A stretch of 64,000 nt of DNA from Syntrophomonas sp. (GCA_016841875.1 JAENYG010000012.1:1-64000); one strand, 5' to 3'. Numbered from the stretch's first letter, positions 55,001 to 63,340 are shown. Translations and numbers: made by a program. The notes: generated by a model not told the origin, from the sequence alone.

Positions 55001-55799
55001 CTGCCTCCACCTGGGCTTCACAGCGCAGGGAGACCTGCTGACCTTCCGCCAGGCTTAAATATTTATCCACGGGAAGCAGGTAATATACCTGTATAAACGT
55101 ATACTGTTCAGCAGCATTGAAAAAGAACGGTACACTGTCTACTACTGTTCCATCCAGCAGGAATTTCACTTTACCTCCACCAGAGATACCAGGGGTATTT
55201 TTATATACTTTTGCCCTCAACTGCAGTTTGATCCCAGGGCGAACATACCCTTTGCTCATGCTGCCACTTTCCCCGCAAACCAGGTCGGAAGAGGAGACGG
55301 AGTAATCGATGGGGGTCTTAGGGAGGCTAATTTGAGTTGCAGCTCCAGTGGTGCTGATATTTACCGTTCTGGTAGTACCATCCCAACTCACACTGCCGCC
55401 GAAAGCTTCCCCCACAAAACGAAGCGGGGCCAGGGTCCGGCTATTGACAATCCTGGCCGGAACATCAAGGGGCACTACCACGCCATTGATAGTCGGGCTG
55501 AGTGATCCTATGGTCAGCATGACCGTAGTACTGCCTTTAACCCCGGTAGCAGTCTGGGTAGCTCCATCCCAGGTGACCACTGCTCCCATGGCTTCAAAAA
55601 TAGCCCTTAGGGGCACCATGGTTCTGCCGTTAATAATCATCGGCGGTACATCAAAAGATATTCGCTGTCCGTCAACATACACCTTGATCTCATCGCTGCT
55701 GGCCTGCAGGGACGAATAACCTGCGCTGCTGCAAAGCAGAGCGCATACCAAAAACAAACTCAATAATACCCGGTAACTCTTTCTCCTCATAAATTGCAC
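52071..55799 (-). CDS. Secreted stalk-domain/CARDB surface protein, tandem copy 2
   Basis: Same size (1242 residues) and same domain order as the gene at 48097-51825. The stalk domains and the regions GGSGLAGVSVQAEGSS and GVTNPAAGYNRDRVLIEWDP are nearly the same. Differences cluster in the CARDB-like domains (about 150-460) and in the region 1060-1140. Each copy has its own insertions and deletions that cancel in length. Both open frames are intact, so both are likely expressed. Confidence 0.85.
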   Translation of the reverse strand: MQFMRRKSYRVLLSLFLVCALLCSSAGYSSLQASSDEIKVYVDGQRISFDVPPMIINGRTMVPLRAIFEAMGAVVTWDGATQTATGVKGSTTVMLTIGSLSPTINGVVVPLDVPARIVNSRTLAPLRFVGEAFGGSVSWDGTTRTVNISTTGAATQISLPKTPIDYSVSSSDLVCGESGSMSKGYVRPGIKLQLRAKVYKNTPGISGGGKVKFLLDGTVVDSVPFFFNAAEQYTFIQVYYLLPVDKYLSLAEGQQVSLRCEAQVEADALSSDTNASNNHAQINTFVQGIELISNDAPASPNIVSLEASSDIGSGVAKPGDSLNLKVRLQGSGGYTSVRFYVNNSLVDEKQCSVPKSGAETVSSIYYYVPWEYTGTLNCRVELENGEEASLAVPVEPYDFVIRSQDISWEYSSGGKLIPGRKVGITAKIQRNHRTSFTHTVDPMRVVFVVNGVPSEPIKITLPSGSVPYMGSAYYGYTVPEGNNGPLNVKVMVDAAGLFGETNEGNNLAQTSIPVQASGGSGPDLSITAADLWYAPNPIVPGEKVQLMAAIHNNAADNAPSSKEVAFTVNGQRLDSNNPNVSATIRGGQYYVTYKMWTAPDNLTSDPVFTVTIDPGHKLTGDNPNDNQATIVLPLARPDLAVETSGIGTSTDYILSGREAELTAAIYNRGPVAVSEAVVNFIVNGAVIGSKIVNLPAYGSVKTSFMYSVPSMTGNTAAGTGITGVTGYTSPQAGAGTINFSVKVDPNNGIQESNENNNTAGPVPLNVTIPSAQGIVYVSVKDSGSNNVGGAAAVITAGGQQGTAVTDQTGYCSFYNVPFGAYEVVVNKNGYNEGRSYDEYLYDGNKYDYAHVYLDNKAQLTGRVTKSGGSGLAGVSVQAEGSSYASYKTTTDSSGNYTLKLPAGSYTVKYRKIGYAKANENINLSTASSLTKNITMNTTNKAYVYGTVYDQNGDPMSGMTVDAVNVSKTVLVSTTTGADGNYYLEVPLTSASMDAGIQVSGRGLYAIQGVFLDQGLEDRCDMSFEPAPETTGEILSSVKSKVSPWVECASMPGTMFNSDYEVKAIYGMFELDTYIMATDSVITHLEIDTDPDYWLYSSVSSSWSPADLLEVDEITEAVIDVASMILPLDIPIAVSMHSTNHTKVWIKKIVIVSDGVELDDPVYPDTIGDYAYSPNQAVNWNNCRIKYYLKVDPDNGVTNPAAGYNRDRVLIEWDPKTKKFTKIGNYVVTGIDENTAREIYMDE

Positions 55800-55920
55800 C
55801 TTCCCTCTCTTATATCTCTTACCTTAGTGACCATACCGGCTGCAGATCTATCTGCTTTTTTCTCTAATTTCAAAATATTTGCCTAACTTTAATTATAAAA
55901 GAAATACTTTCCAGGAACAA
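55800..55920 (-). promoter_or_regulatory. Promoter and leader of CARDB copy 2
   Basis: TTGTTC (55915-55920), 17 bp, TATAAT (55892-55897) on the minus strand. The region 55800-55936 is highly similar to 51826-51957, so the duplication included the promoter. Right after it the sequence is that of a broken deacetylase gene. Confidence 0.7.
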
Positions 55921-55922
55921 TT

Positions 55923-56558
55923 AGCTTTCTGCTGCTCGATACTAGAGGCGAACTGGTCGCACTTACTTTTGATGATGGCCCAGATCCGCGTTACACCCCT
56001 CAGGTACTAGCTATCCTGGATCAATACCACATAAAAGCCACCTTTTTTGTAGTAGGAGAACAAGCTGAAAACTACCCTGGTTAAGTTCGATGGGCAGTAG
56101 AGCAGGGGAATGAAATAGAAAATCACACATTTACCCACCCGGATTTAACCCAGGAATCTGATTGTCAAATTGGTATAGAAATCATGAAAACTCAAGAGGC
56201 TATTGAAGGCATTACTAACCGGTCGCCGGTTTATTTCCGGCCGCCGAAACGATTATTTAGCCGTCAGGTTATCCAGCTTGTGGAGCAGAACGGATTGAAA
56301 GCTGTTCTATGGACTATAGGAGTTGAACATAAACAGAGCCAGACGGTTCAGGACATGGCGGAGCAGGTAATCAGCCATGCTGGTCCTGGCTGTATTATCC
56401 TGGCCCATGACGGTCGTCTGGATCGCAGTCGAACCCTGGATGCATTACCCCTTATTATAGAAGCCTACCAGCATATGGGTTATAGATTTGTTACCCTGGC
56501 AGAGCTGATGCAGCATCAGCGGGAGCCGGAATGTATTATGATGGAATCTGTTTTGTAA
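55923..56558 (+). pseudogene. Polysaccharide deacetylase (NodB domain), broken
   Basis: The frame shows the NodB signature [17 protein letters not shown], with the metal and base Asp, followed by [16 protein letters not shown], a stop (TAA at 56082), then VRWAVEQGNEIENHTFTHP with the two metal His, FRPP and ILAHDG. The order is complete, but an in-frame stop replaces the codons after NYPG and there is no start codon: the 5' end is cut by the CARDB duplication boundary near 55930. A product from the ATG at 56184 would lack the catalytic part. Confidence 0.85.
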
Positions 56559-56682
56559 GGCTATTCAAACTTACCACGCAGCCTATGCAGCAGTAGGTTT
56601 ATTGGTCTAAATTTAAAATGATTATGAACTCACTATTTGACCTTGAATTAATTCCTGGTTTACGGTACAATACTTATTGCGT

Positions 56683-56759
56683 CGGGATGTAGCGCAGCTT
56701 GGTAGCGCGTCTGGTTCGGGACCAGAAGGCCGCAGGTTCAAATCCTGTCATCCCGACCA
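56683..56759 (+). tRNA. tRNA-Pro (CGG)
   Basis: The acceptor arms CGGGATG/CATCCCG, a D arm with AGCGCAGCTTGGTAGCGC, the anticodon arm TCTGG-TTCGGGA-CCAGA with anticodon CGG, the T arm GCAGG-TTCAAAT-CCTGT and an encoded 3' CCA are all present. It reads CCG codons. A terminator follows. Confidence 0.97.
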
Positions 56760-56772
56760 GTTGGTATATAGG

Positions 56773-56795
56773 ACCCGCCAGTGATGGCGGGTTTA
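56773..56795 (+). terminator. Terminator after tRNA-Pro
   Basis: ACCCGCCA and TGGCGGGT with a GTGA loop, followed by TTATTTGTTTT. Confidence 0.9.
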
Positions 56796-56878
56796 TTTGT
56801 TTTCTGAATTTATTTCATATTTTACGTTTCACCGCCAAAACCGTCGCCCTAAATTTCGATTCTTATAGTGGCTGTGGA

Positions 56879-57016
56879 TGCAAAAAGCCCAAGAAAAACC
56901 CGTATACCAGTAAACTCTACCGTGGAGTATTGGCCAAGTATGGTGCTATACAGAGTATGAGCACCACGGGAAACTGTTATGATTATGCCCGGATGGAGTC
57001 TTTATTGCTTGTTTAA
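56879..57016 (+). pseudogene. IS3-family transposase remnant
   Basis: In frame: NPYTSKLYRGVLAKYGAIQS followed by MSTTGNCYDYARMES. This is the end of the integrase core of IS3-type OrfB, where the catalytic Glu lies in the final GNCYDxAxMES motif. Both the front of the gene and the C-terminal region are missing, and no terminal repeats are seen. The following stretch 57017-57326 has no convincing gene. Confidence 0.85.
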
Positions 57017-57326
57017 AGGTAGGTAATATTATGTGTAATAATCATAGCGTGGCAATATTACCCAGTGATATACTGAAAAGAAAAATGGCAAACTCCTATC
57101 TATTATCTATTCAACCTGCTGCTTACGAACTTAGAAAGGAGGGGATTATTGACTACCAAAGACTACCCCGGCAGAAAGGATATATCGGAATGCCATCCTG
57201 CCCTGGATTGAAGGGTTTCAGACAGGTCAAGAACCATCTGTCAATTCAGTTTTGAACTGGCCGACAGGAAGAAATTCGACCGACAGCAAAGGGACTACAG
57301 CGAGCATAGAAGAGGGGGGTTAATAA

Positions 57327-58466
57327 ATGAATTTTAATTATACTGAAGAACAGCTTATGTTAAAGGACTCGGTGAGAAAATTTTCGGAGAATGAGATTGC
57401 TCCTCTGATCAAATGGATGGAAACCGAAAAGAGGACGCCCTGGGATCTGATCAAACAGATTAAAGATTTAGGGTGGTGCGCCATCCAATACCCGGAAAAA
57501 TACGGCGGGACGGGAAATACCTATGTTGAGTATGTTATTATGCAGATTGAGATGGCAAGGGTATATTGTTCAACTGCGTGTACCATCTCTGTCAACGGCA
57601 TGCTGGGGGCGAATATCTCTAAATTCGCGAGCGAAGAGCAGAAGCTGAAATTCCTCCCGGAGTTGCTTAATAGCGATGGGATTGGTAGTTTCGCCTTTAC
57701 CGAGGCAGCAACCGGCTCCGACCCGAATGCGCTCCGGACAACATGTGTCCGCGATGGGGATGAATGGGTCATCAATGGAGAAAAGATTTTTATCACCAAC
57801 GCAACCCTGCCAGGTTTGATGGGCATATTCTGTAAGGATGTCGAAATGGACGGCAAGTGCACAAACATCATCATACCCAAGGGCATCAAGGGATATTCCA
57901 CCCCGAAGATTTATGAAAAGATGGGCATGCACGGACTGGAAGTTGCCGATGTTGTATTGGAAGATGTAAGGGTGCCCTATGAAAATACGACCGGTGGTGA
58001 GGCCATGCGGGGCAAGGGGTTCCAAGTACTGCTCGGTTCGACCCAGATAGGCAAACTGTCGGTCTGCGCCCAAGCCGTGGGTATGGCTCAGGCGGCCCTG
58101 GAGGCGGCAGTTAAGTACTCCAAGGAGCGGGTACAGCGCGGCAAACCCATCTCCAATTTCCCGACCATCCAGTCGTTGATTGGCGATATGGCCACCGACG
58201 TGATGGTAGGGCACCAGATAGTCCTGGCTACCGCTTTTAAGGCGTCAGAAGGTAAAGAACTGGCCTCCGATGCCGCAAGAACCAGACTATTTACTTCTGA
58301 GGCCGTTCACCGGGTGGCAAGCAAAGCCATGCAGGTCATGGGAGCTTTCAGCTATACAACCGAGTTCCCCATTGAGCGCATCTTCCGCGATGCCAAGCTA
58401 ACCGAGATTTATGAAGGCGTAAATGAAATTCAGCGCCTCATAGCTGCATCTGATTTACTGCGCTAG
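57327..58466 (+). CDS. Acyl-CoA dehydrogenase, short-chain (butyryl-CoA type)
   Basis: A 379-residue flavoenzyme that oxidises an acyl-CoA to the 2-enoyl-CoA and passes electrons to ETF. The FAD and substrate signature FAFTEAATGSDPNALRT is close to the family pattern, and the catalytic Glu is in EIYEGVNEIQR near the C terminus. Length and pattern match short-chain enzymes. GAGGGGGG lies nine bases before the ATG. The coding sequence is visibly richer in G and C at third positions than the surrounding genes, and an IS3 remnant lies 300 bases upstream. Transfer or strong expression are both possible. No ETF genes are near. Confidence 0.92.
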   Translation: MNFNYTEEQLMLKDSVRKFSENEIAPLIKWMETEKRTPWDLIKQIKDLGWCAIQYPEKYGGTGNTYVEYVIMQIEMARVYCSTACTISVNGMLGANISKFASEEQKLKFLPELLNSDGIGSFAFTEAATGSDPNALRTTCVRDGDEWVINGEKIFITNATLPGLMGIFCKDVEMDGKCTNIIIPKGIKGYSTPKIYEKMGMHGLEVADVVLEDVRVPYENTTGGEAMRGKGFQVLLGSTQIGKLSVCAQAVGMAQAALEAAVKYSKERVQRGKPISNFPTIQSLIGDMATDVMVGHQIVLATAFKASEGKELASDAARTRLFTSEAVHRVASKAMQVMGAFSYTTEFPIERIFRDAKLTEIYEGVNEIQRLIAASDLLR

Positions 58467-58579
58467 CGTGTTGATTATATTTATGATCGAAAATAAAGCC
58501 CAGTAGTAGTGGATATCTTCATTGAGTTGGAATGTAATAAAGTAAGAATGTTAAACTTTATTATATAAGGGTGATGAAG

Positions 58580-58840
58580 ATGCTGGTAGAAATGAAGCAA
58601 AAATCCCAGGTGACTATTCCCAGTGAACTGGTAAAAAAGCTCAAACTCAAACCTGGCGACAAGCTGGAAATAGAAGAAAAGGACGGTTGTATTATTATTA
58701 CTCCGGTTGCCATTATTCCCCGGGATCAGATGTGGTTTTGTTCTAAAGAATGGCAAGCGGATGAACTGGAAGTCGAACAACAAATACGGGAAGGCCGGGT
58801 GAAAACGGCTGAGTTTGGGAGCAAAATAGCCTGCATTTAA
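58580..58840 (+). CDS. SpoVT/AbrB-domain protein (MazE-like)
   Basis: An 86-residue protein. Its first 45 residues form an AbrB/MazE swapped-hairpin DNA-binding domain: KSQVTIPSELVKKLKLKPGDKLEIEEKDGCIIITP. The tail resembles those of antitoxins (WFCSKEWQADELEVEQQIREGRVKTAEFGS), but no toxin gene follows. The ATG at 58580 has AAGGGTG six bases upstream. Either an orphan antitoxin or a small transcription regulator. Confidence 0.85.
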   Translation: MLVEMKQKSQVTIPSELVKKLKLKPGDKLEIEEKDGCIIITPVAIIPRDQMWFCSKEWQADELEVEQQIREGRVKTAEFGSKIACI

Positions 58841-58870
58841 TTTGATCACACATCGTATTATATATTATCA

Positions 58871-58898
58871 AGCAGGGGAAAAACCCCCTGCTTTCTTA
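58871..58898. terminator. Terminator after the AbrB-domain gene
   Basis: AGCAGGGG and CCCCTGCT with a 6-base loop, then TTCTTATTTTTC. It also faces the convergent DUF4013 gene. Confidence 0.85.
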
Positions 58899-58922
58899 TT
58901 TTTCTATTTTATTGTGCTTTGA

Positions 58923-59516
58923 TCAACTGTTGGTGGCCTGATGGTAAAGCTGGCCCATATAATTGGCATATACTACCCAGCTGTAGAACATCAGAAAAAT
59001 ACCTGCAAATGAAATTATGGGGATTCCTACTACGATAGCGGGAGCTATGGCGGTAATGAGTGCCATAATAAGGTAGGCCGGAGCGTAATAATCAATTACT
59101 TGCTTTATGTTATACATTATTTCTCCAAATTTAAAGGCATCCAGGATATTAGAAGTGATCGCGCAGTTGGCAATCGCCATAGGCACCATAGCTCCGGCCA
59201 GCAGCGTTACTATAGACGATACCATGATTCCCAGTATGGGCACGATGTGCAGAATAAAAGTGAATAACATGGGGATACCCAAATAAGCGACAAAAATCAG
59301 CAGGGTCATTAAGCCCTGCCGCAAATACAATTCCCAATCTGCCCAGTCGGGAAGCATGGTTTTTCCCCGAATTCCCAACCTTATGCACTCCACAAAATAA
59401 CCTAGAACTAGAATATTTACTATGGGGATAATCATGAAGATACATCCCAAGAGCATCTTTTTCAACCATTCCCGGTCGTGAAAAGGAAATTTTATATATT
59501 CAAAATAATCCATCAC
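58923..59516 (-). CDS. DUF4013 membrane protein
   Basis: A 197-residue protein with about five membrane helices. It starts with the amphipathic lead DYFEYIKFPFHDREWLKKMLLG and GYFVECIRLGIRGKTMLPDW, both typical of DUF4013. The second half repeats a similar pattern. The start is GTG with AGGAGGG eight bases upstream. The family has no known function. Confidence 0.8.
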   Translation of the reverse strand: MMDYFEYIKFPFHDREWLKKMLLGCIFMIIPIVNILVLGYFVECIRLGIRGKTMLPDWADWELYLRQGLMTLLIFVAYLGIPMLFTFILHIVPILGIMVSSIVTLLAGAMVPMAIANCAITSNILDAFKFGEIMYNIKQVIDYYAPAYLIMALITAIAPAIVVGIPIISFAGIFLMFYSWVVYANYMGQLYHQATNS

Positions 59517-59612
59517 GCAATAATCCCTCCTTCAATAACTAATATTATATACTGAAGAAGGAATTTATTACCGGAATTTAGATTTTAAATACCTTTATCT
59601 AGAAGGTATAGT

Positions 59613-59885
59613 TTAGTCCTGTAGGCTTCCCGACGGTTCGTATCCACTACTGTATTTACTCTGTATATCCTGCACCTGGGCTGCCCAGTTCTGAATTCTT
59701 TCCCGGACATTGGTCTCTTTGGCCTGATCCACGATTAAGACGTCGTTATCATTTAGCTGTATGCCTATGTTATAAAATCCTTGTTCATCCGAACATACCA
59801 GCAGTCCTTCATACTGCTCCTTCACAAAAGAACTGTTATTTACCAGAGATTCTTTGTTTATTATTCTGCCCTTTTTATCAGACAT
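59613..59885 (-). CDS. Small hypothetical protein
   Basis: A 90-residue soluble protein with a beta-rich middle (EGLLVCSDEQGFYNIGIQL) and a C-terminal helix. I recognise no family. The ATG at 59885 follows GGAGG by seven bases, which rules out the longer frame. It is flanked by the DUF4013 and GIY-YIG genes on the same strand but spaced from both. Confidence 0.6.
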   Translation of the reverse strand: MSDKKGRIINKESLVNNSSFVKEQYEGLLVCSDEQGFYNIGIQLNDNDVLIVDQAKETNVRERIQNWAAQVQDIQSKYSSGYEPSGSLQD

Positions 59886-59969
59886 ATTTAAACCTCCTAA
59901 TTCTATTGATTGATATCTTTTGCATATTATCCCCTCCTGCACGGTTTTTATGTGGGATAATCCAAATAC

Positions 59970-60230
59970 CTAATCAAGAACGGGAGGTTCACTGGCATGG
60001 ATCAACTTTTCTTTGGCAGTTCTTTTCATTTTTTTTATTTCAATTTCTCTTTTTAAAGCGCTGCTCCTGCTTTCAGCTTCTTCCCAGTAGACATATTTAG
60101 CCGGGAGTCGTCCTCTGGTATACCTACTGGCTTTACCTTCGTTATGTTTTTTAAGTCTACCCGGCAAATTTGTAGTATACCCGGTGTAATAAGTTTCATC
60201 ACTGCATTTCAGGATATAAACATAGTGCAT
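59970..60230 (-). CDS. GIY-YIG endonuclease-superfamily protein
   Basis: An 86-residue single-domain GIY-YIG protein of the YhbQ/UPF0213 type. The signature HYVYILKCSDETYYTGYTTN carries the two Tyr, KKHNEGKASRYTRGR the Arg, and the Glu lies in REIEIKKMKR. The ATG at 60230 has AGGGAG six bases upstream. Presumed nuclease or DNA-repair accessory; the function in cells is uncertain. Confidence 0.92.
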   Translation of the reverse strand: MHYVYILKCSDETYYTGYTTNLPGRLKKHNEGKASRYTRGRLPAKYVYWEEAESRSSALKREIEIKKMKRTAKEKLIHASEPPVLD

Positions 60231-60406
60231 AAACATCTCCCTTGTAATCCTGGTAAACTGGCTCAGCAGTAAATTCTACTTTCCAGTATAAATGCTTTGC
60301 TGCTCACAAGCAGATAATTTATATTTATAAATATTTTCTTACCCCTATCATATCACTGCCAAAATAAAAGCCGAGGGAACTGATCCCCCAGCTGAAGTCC
60401 ACTACT

Positions 60407-61234
60407 CTAGCAGCGGTGATGGGTTACTCTTAAAGGCAGATTAAACTTATGGGTAATAGTATTTCCTACTGTTTCTATATCCTCCATGGTAACATCGATA
60501 ACCAGGCACTTCAGTTTGGCATAAATACGGTAAGCATTATCCAGTTCCTCCGCTACCATTTCATCCAGACTATCAATATCCTGAGGAAGATCAAAACTCC
60601 TCATGCGCTCCTTACGGAGTTTCATTAAGGTTTCTATATCAATAGTTAATCCTACCATAGACACTTTCCCTTTAAGATCCACAATTTCCTGGGGTATTTC
60701 TGTATCAATCTCTATAGGATAATTGGCTACTTTGATTCCCAAATTAGCAAGATGCATAGCTAATGGGGTTTTCGATGTTCTGGGCAGCCCCAGGATGATC
60801 AAATTAGCTTCATGTATGGTTTCTAAATTTTGACCATTATCATGTTCAATAGTAAATTCAATCGCCTTCATACGATTGAAGTACTGGTCATCCAGTGTAT
60901 GAGTTAAACCAGAAATGTATGCGGGCTTCAAACCAGTTTTGATTTCGATAACCTTAAATAACGGCTCCATAACATTTACCGCTAAAATACCTTTTTCTTT
61001 GGCATGTATTTCCATGTATTTGCTCAACTCAGGTTTCACGATAGTATATACAATAACTGCATCTTCTTCAACGGCTTTGGCGACAATTGTTCTTACCTGT
61101 TCTTCTTTATTCACCCGTGAAAAACGTGTAACATTCCGATCTACTTCAAATTGCAGAACTGAAGCAATAGCTATTTTTTCAGCAGTTTCACCTACAGAGT
61201 CTGACACGGCAAAGATGTGCAACTTTTCAGACAT
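60407..61234 (-). CDS. Pyruvate, phosphate dikinase regulatory protein (PpsR/DUF299)
   Basis: A 275-residue bifunctional kinase/phosphorylase that controls pyruvate, phosphate dikinase or PEP synthase by ADP-dependent phosphorylation. It starts EKLHIFAVSDSVGETAEK and contains the P-loop-like GLPRTSKTPLAMHLANLG, followed by KVANYPI, which is the family pattern. The ATG at 61234 is spaced nine bases from GGGGG. The partner gene ppdK is not in the window. It points to gluconeogenic flow from pyruvate. Confidence 0.93.
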   Translation of the reverse strand: MSEKLHIFAVSDSVGETAEKIAIASVLQFEVDRNVTRFSRVNKEEQVRTIVAKAVEEDAVIVYTIVKPELSKYMEIHAKEKGILAVNVMEPLFKVIEIKTGLKPAYISGLTHTLDDQYFNRMKAIEFTIEHDNGQNLETIHEANLIILGLPRTSKTPLAMHLANLGIKVANYPIEIDTEIPQEIVDLKGKVSMVGLTIDIETLMKLRKERMRSFDLPQDIDSLDEMVAEELDNAYRIYAKLKCLVIDVTMEDIETVGNTITHKFNLPLRVTHHRC

Positions 61235-61362
61235 AATTATCATCCCCCTATCTGGTTGTGTAAGTCCCCTATTATAAACTATTCTACAATATTGGATTAT
61301 TTCCCTTCTTTTTTGAGTTCCAGAAAAAGGTTAATCAGTTTGTGCAGCTGTACATCTCCCCA

Positions 61363-62487
61363 TCATGACCATATTTCAACTGCTCCTTCAGGGTAGTCGC
61401 TGCTTTCATTAGAGGCAATATAACTGGAATCTACACCAAGCAGCTCACATATCTCTTCTATCGGGGCATATACAACACCATCGACTGAAATAGGAGGTTT
61501 TTCCAAAGCATATTCTTTTTGATTGACTGTATATCTTCGCTCCCCAACGATAACCGTTATATTCTTTCCTCCATCGATGTTAAAACTAAACAGCCCATAA
61601 CCGTATAAAGTATCAAATCCTGCTGTTCCAAGATCGATGGCCTGGTAATTAAGCATGTTTTTCAGATCCTCTGATGAAGGATAATGCCCAAAGCGCATCA
61701 GGGTGCGGGAGTAGATCAAGGCGGCTGCTCCCGTAATATGGGGAGCTGCCATTGACGTACCCGAAAGTTTAACATACTTTCCACCAGGATAAGTGGAATA
61801 AGTATCTACCCCGGGTGCCACTATATCAATTCGGTCATTAGAATCGCTGAAATCGGCTATCCCGGTCTTTAAATCTACTGCTCCTACAGCGAGACTCTCA
61901 GGGTAATAAGCTGGATATGATATTTCACGGGTGTCAGGGTCAGCATCTCCTGAATTGCCGGCCGCGCAGACTACGGTTATACCTGCTTCAACCAGATTGA
62001 TAATCTCCTGATGCATCGCAGTATTCGGGAAAGGACCTCCCAGGCTCATATTTACTACATTTACTTTTTCACCAGCAGAACCCGTCCAGCTGCGCGTCCA
62101 CTTCAAGCCTTGAACTATATCGCTGTATGAGCCAAAACCATCTTTACTCAATACTTTTACTGCCAGCAGTTTGGCCTGAGGAGCGACCCCCAGCAGTACT
62201 CCATTGGCCGCAATAGTTCCTGCCACATGAGTTCCATGTCCGTTCAAATCAAGATAATCAGGTTCGCCTGGCACAAAACTGATCCCCCCTATTACATTGG
62301 CTTTAAGATCAGGGTGGGTGTAATCTATGCCAGTATCGATAATTGCCACCACGGAACCCTCTCCCTGTGTGGACGGCCACATTTTTCTAGCTGCGATGAG
62401 AGATACCCCTGGAGGTGCCCATCCCTCCTCCTTTTGGAATAAACTATCATAAATCTGAATGATTTCAGGTTTTATTATATACATCAA
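61363..62487 (-). CDS. Subtilisin-like serine protease (S8) with stalk-like tail
   Basis: A 374-residue peptidase. The catalytic triad is Asp51 (VAIIDTGIDYTHPDL), His84 (GHGTHVAGT) and Ser245 (GTSMAAPHITGAAAL), with the oxyanion Asn178 (AAGNSG). There is no signal peptide or long propeptide, as in intracellular subtilisins. The last 65 residues (KNITVIVGERRYTVNQKEYALEKPPISVDGVVYAPIEEICELLGV) resemble half of the copper-amine-oxidase-N stalk domain that opens the two CARDB proteins. That domain is usually extracellular, so the location is unclear. The gene stands alone. Confidence 0.88.
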   Translation of the reverse strand: MMYIIKPEIIQIYDSLFQKEEGWAPPGVSLIAARKMWPSTQGEGSVVAIIDTGIDYTHPDLKANVIGGISFVPGEPDYLDLNGHGTHVAGTIAANGVLLGVAPQAKLLAVKVLSKDGFGSYSDIVQGLKWTRSWTGSAGEKVNVVNMSLGGPFPNTAMHQEIINLVEAGITVVCAAGNSGDADPDTREISYPAYYPESLAVGAVDLKTGIADFSDSNDRIDIVAPGVDTYSTYPGGKYVKLSGTSMAAPHITGAAALIYSRTLMRFGHYPSSEDLKNMLNYQAIDLGTAGFDTLYGYGLFSFNIDGGKNITVIVGERRYTVNQKEYALEKPPISVDGVVYAPIEEICELLGVDSSYIASNESSDYPEGAVEIWS

Positions 62488-62662
62488 CTATCACTCTCCT
62501 TGCTTTATTCTAAGCAGGAGAAAGAAATGTGTTCATGCTTATATTTAATTAATTATTATTATTCAAATTTAATATTTATTTCACTTTGTTAGGTTAACAT
62601 ATGTTTTTTTTAAAATAATAATGATAATATAAGTATTAGGAAATATTAGGGTGAGTGATCAA

Positions 62663-62788
62663 ATGGGTACCGAGGAATCAACAGCACTAGTAATAATCAT
62701 TATTGTTCTTAGTCTGGGCCTGATAGCAGGAATAATCGGAGTCTTAATTTTTAGCAGCAACCTTTCCGATTGGTTTAAAAAATTATAA
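62663..62788 (+). CDS. Small single-helix membrane peptide
   Basis: A 41-codon frame from ATG (62663) to TAA. A polar lead (MGTEEST) is followed by a hydrophobic helix of about 22 residues (ALVIIIIVLSLGLIAGIIGV) and a C-terminal NLSDWFKKL. AGGGTGAG lies seven bases upstream. The family is unknown; the layout is that of many regulatory or stress-induced membrane peptides. It is isolated, 175 bases from the S8 gene on the other strand. Confidence 0.6.
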   Translation: MGTEESTALVIIIIVLSLGLIAGIIGVLIFSSNLSDWFKKL

Positions 62789-62955
62789 ACCATAAAATGC
62801 GCATATTGCTTCAATAGGGTTCTATGTACTTTTTTAAGATACTTAATGAGCAGGGTATTATATACTCTGCTTTCGCTTTTTTCACCTTTATTTCAGGGAA
62901 CGTATGTTTGCTTATGCTATAATTATAAAAAATAATGGGTTTTGAGGTCTGTACA

Positions 62956-63138
62956 ATGAAAACCGGAATTGCTACCCTCCCTCTGCACGGAGGCAAATGC
63001 CCTGCATGGCTCTTTAATCATGACTCACAAGCCGCTATTTGCTGCGATCTAGCAGCTGCCCCTACCCTTAATATGGTATCGGCTGCTAATAGCGATATTA
63101 CCTATATACTTCAACCCCGCCTTTTTAACGACTGCTGA
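62956..63138 (+). pseudogene. DUF763 gene, N-terminal fragment
   Basis: Starts MKTGIATLPLHGGKCPAWLF, the conserved opening of DUF763 proteins (about 370 residues), with a GAGG site eight bases upstream. After AWLF the match ends, and the frame runs on for 41 unrelated codons to a stop. No continuing DUF763 sequence is seen in any frame to the window end, so most of the gene is gone. Confidence 0.75.
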
Positions 63139-63340
63139 TCAACCGGGACTTGTTTCAAACAGAGCTACTTCGCCAATATTATTAGTTCAACCTATCCGCA
63201 TCGGGCTACGGCAGTTAAGGCTCACATTGCGGCCACTTATCGTCATGCAATGCCTTTGCAGAACCTCAATCCATACTAAATGCTGTGAAATTAAATTTTC
63301 CTTATACCCCGGTATAGAATAGTCTTACAGACTTATCTAT

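Noticed and set aside
57031-57255. Frame of 74 codons between the IS3 remnant and acyl-CoA dehydrogenase
   Set aside because: No ribosome binding site at its start, no recognisable family, and an internal AAAGGAGGGG precedes a different frame; I cannot support it as a gene.
57570-58214. Minus-strand frame of 214 codons
   Set aside because: It is the antisense shadow of the acyl-CoA dehydrogenase; long shadows are expected in a G/C-rich gene.
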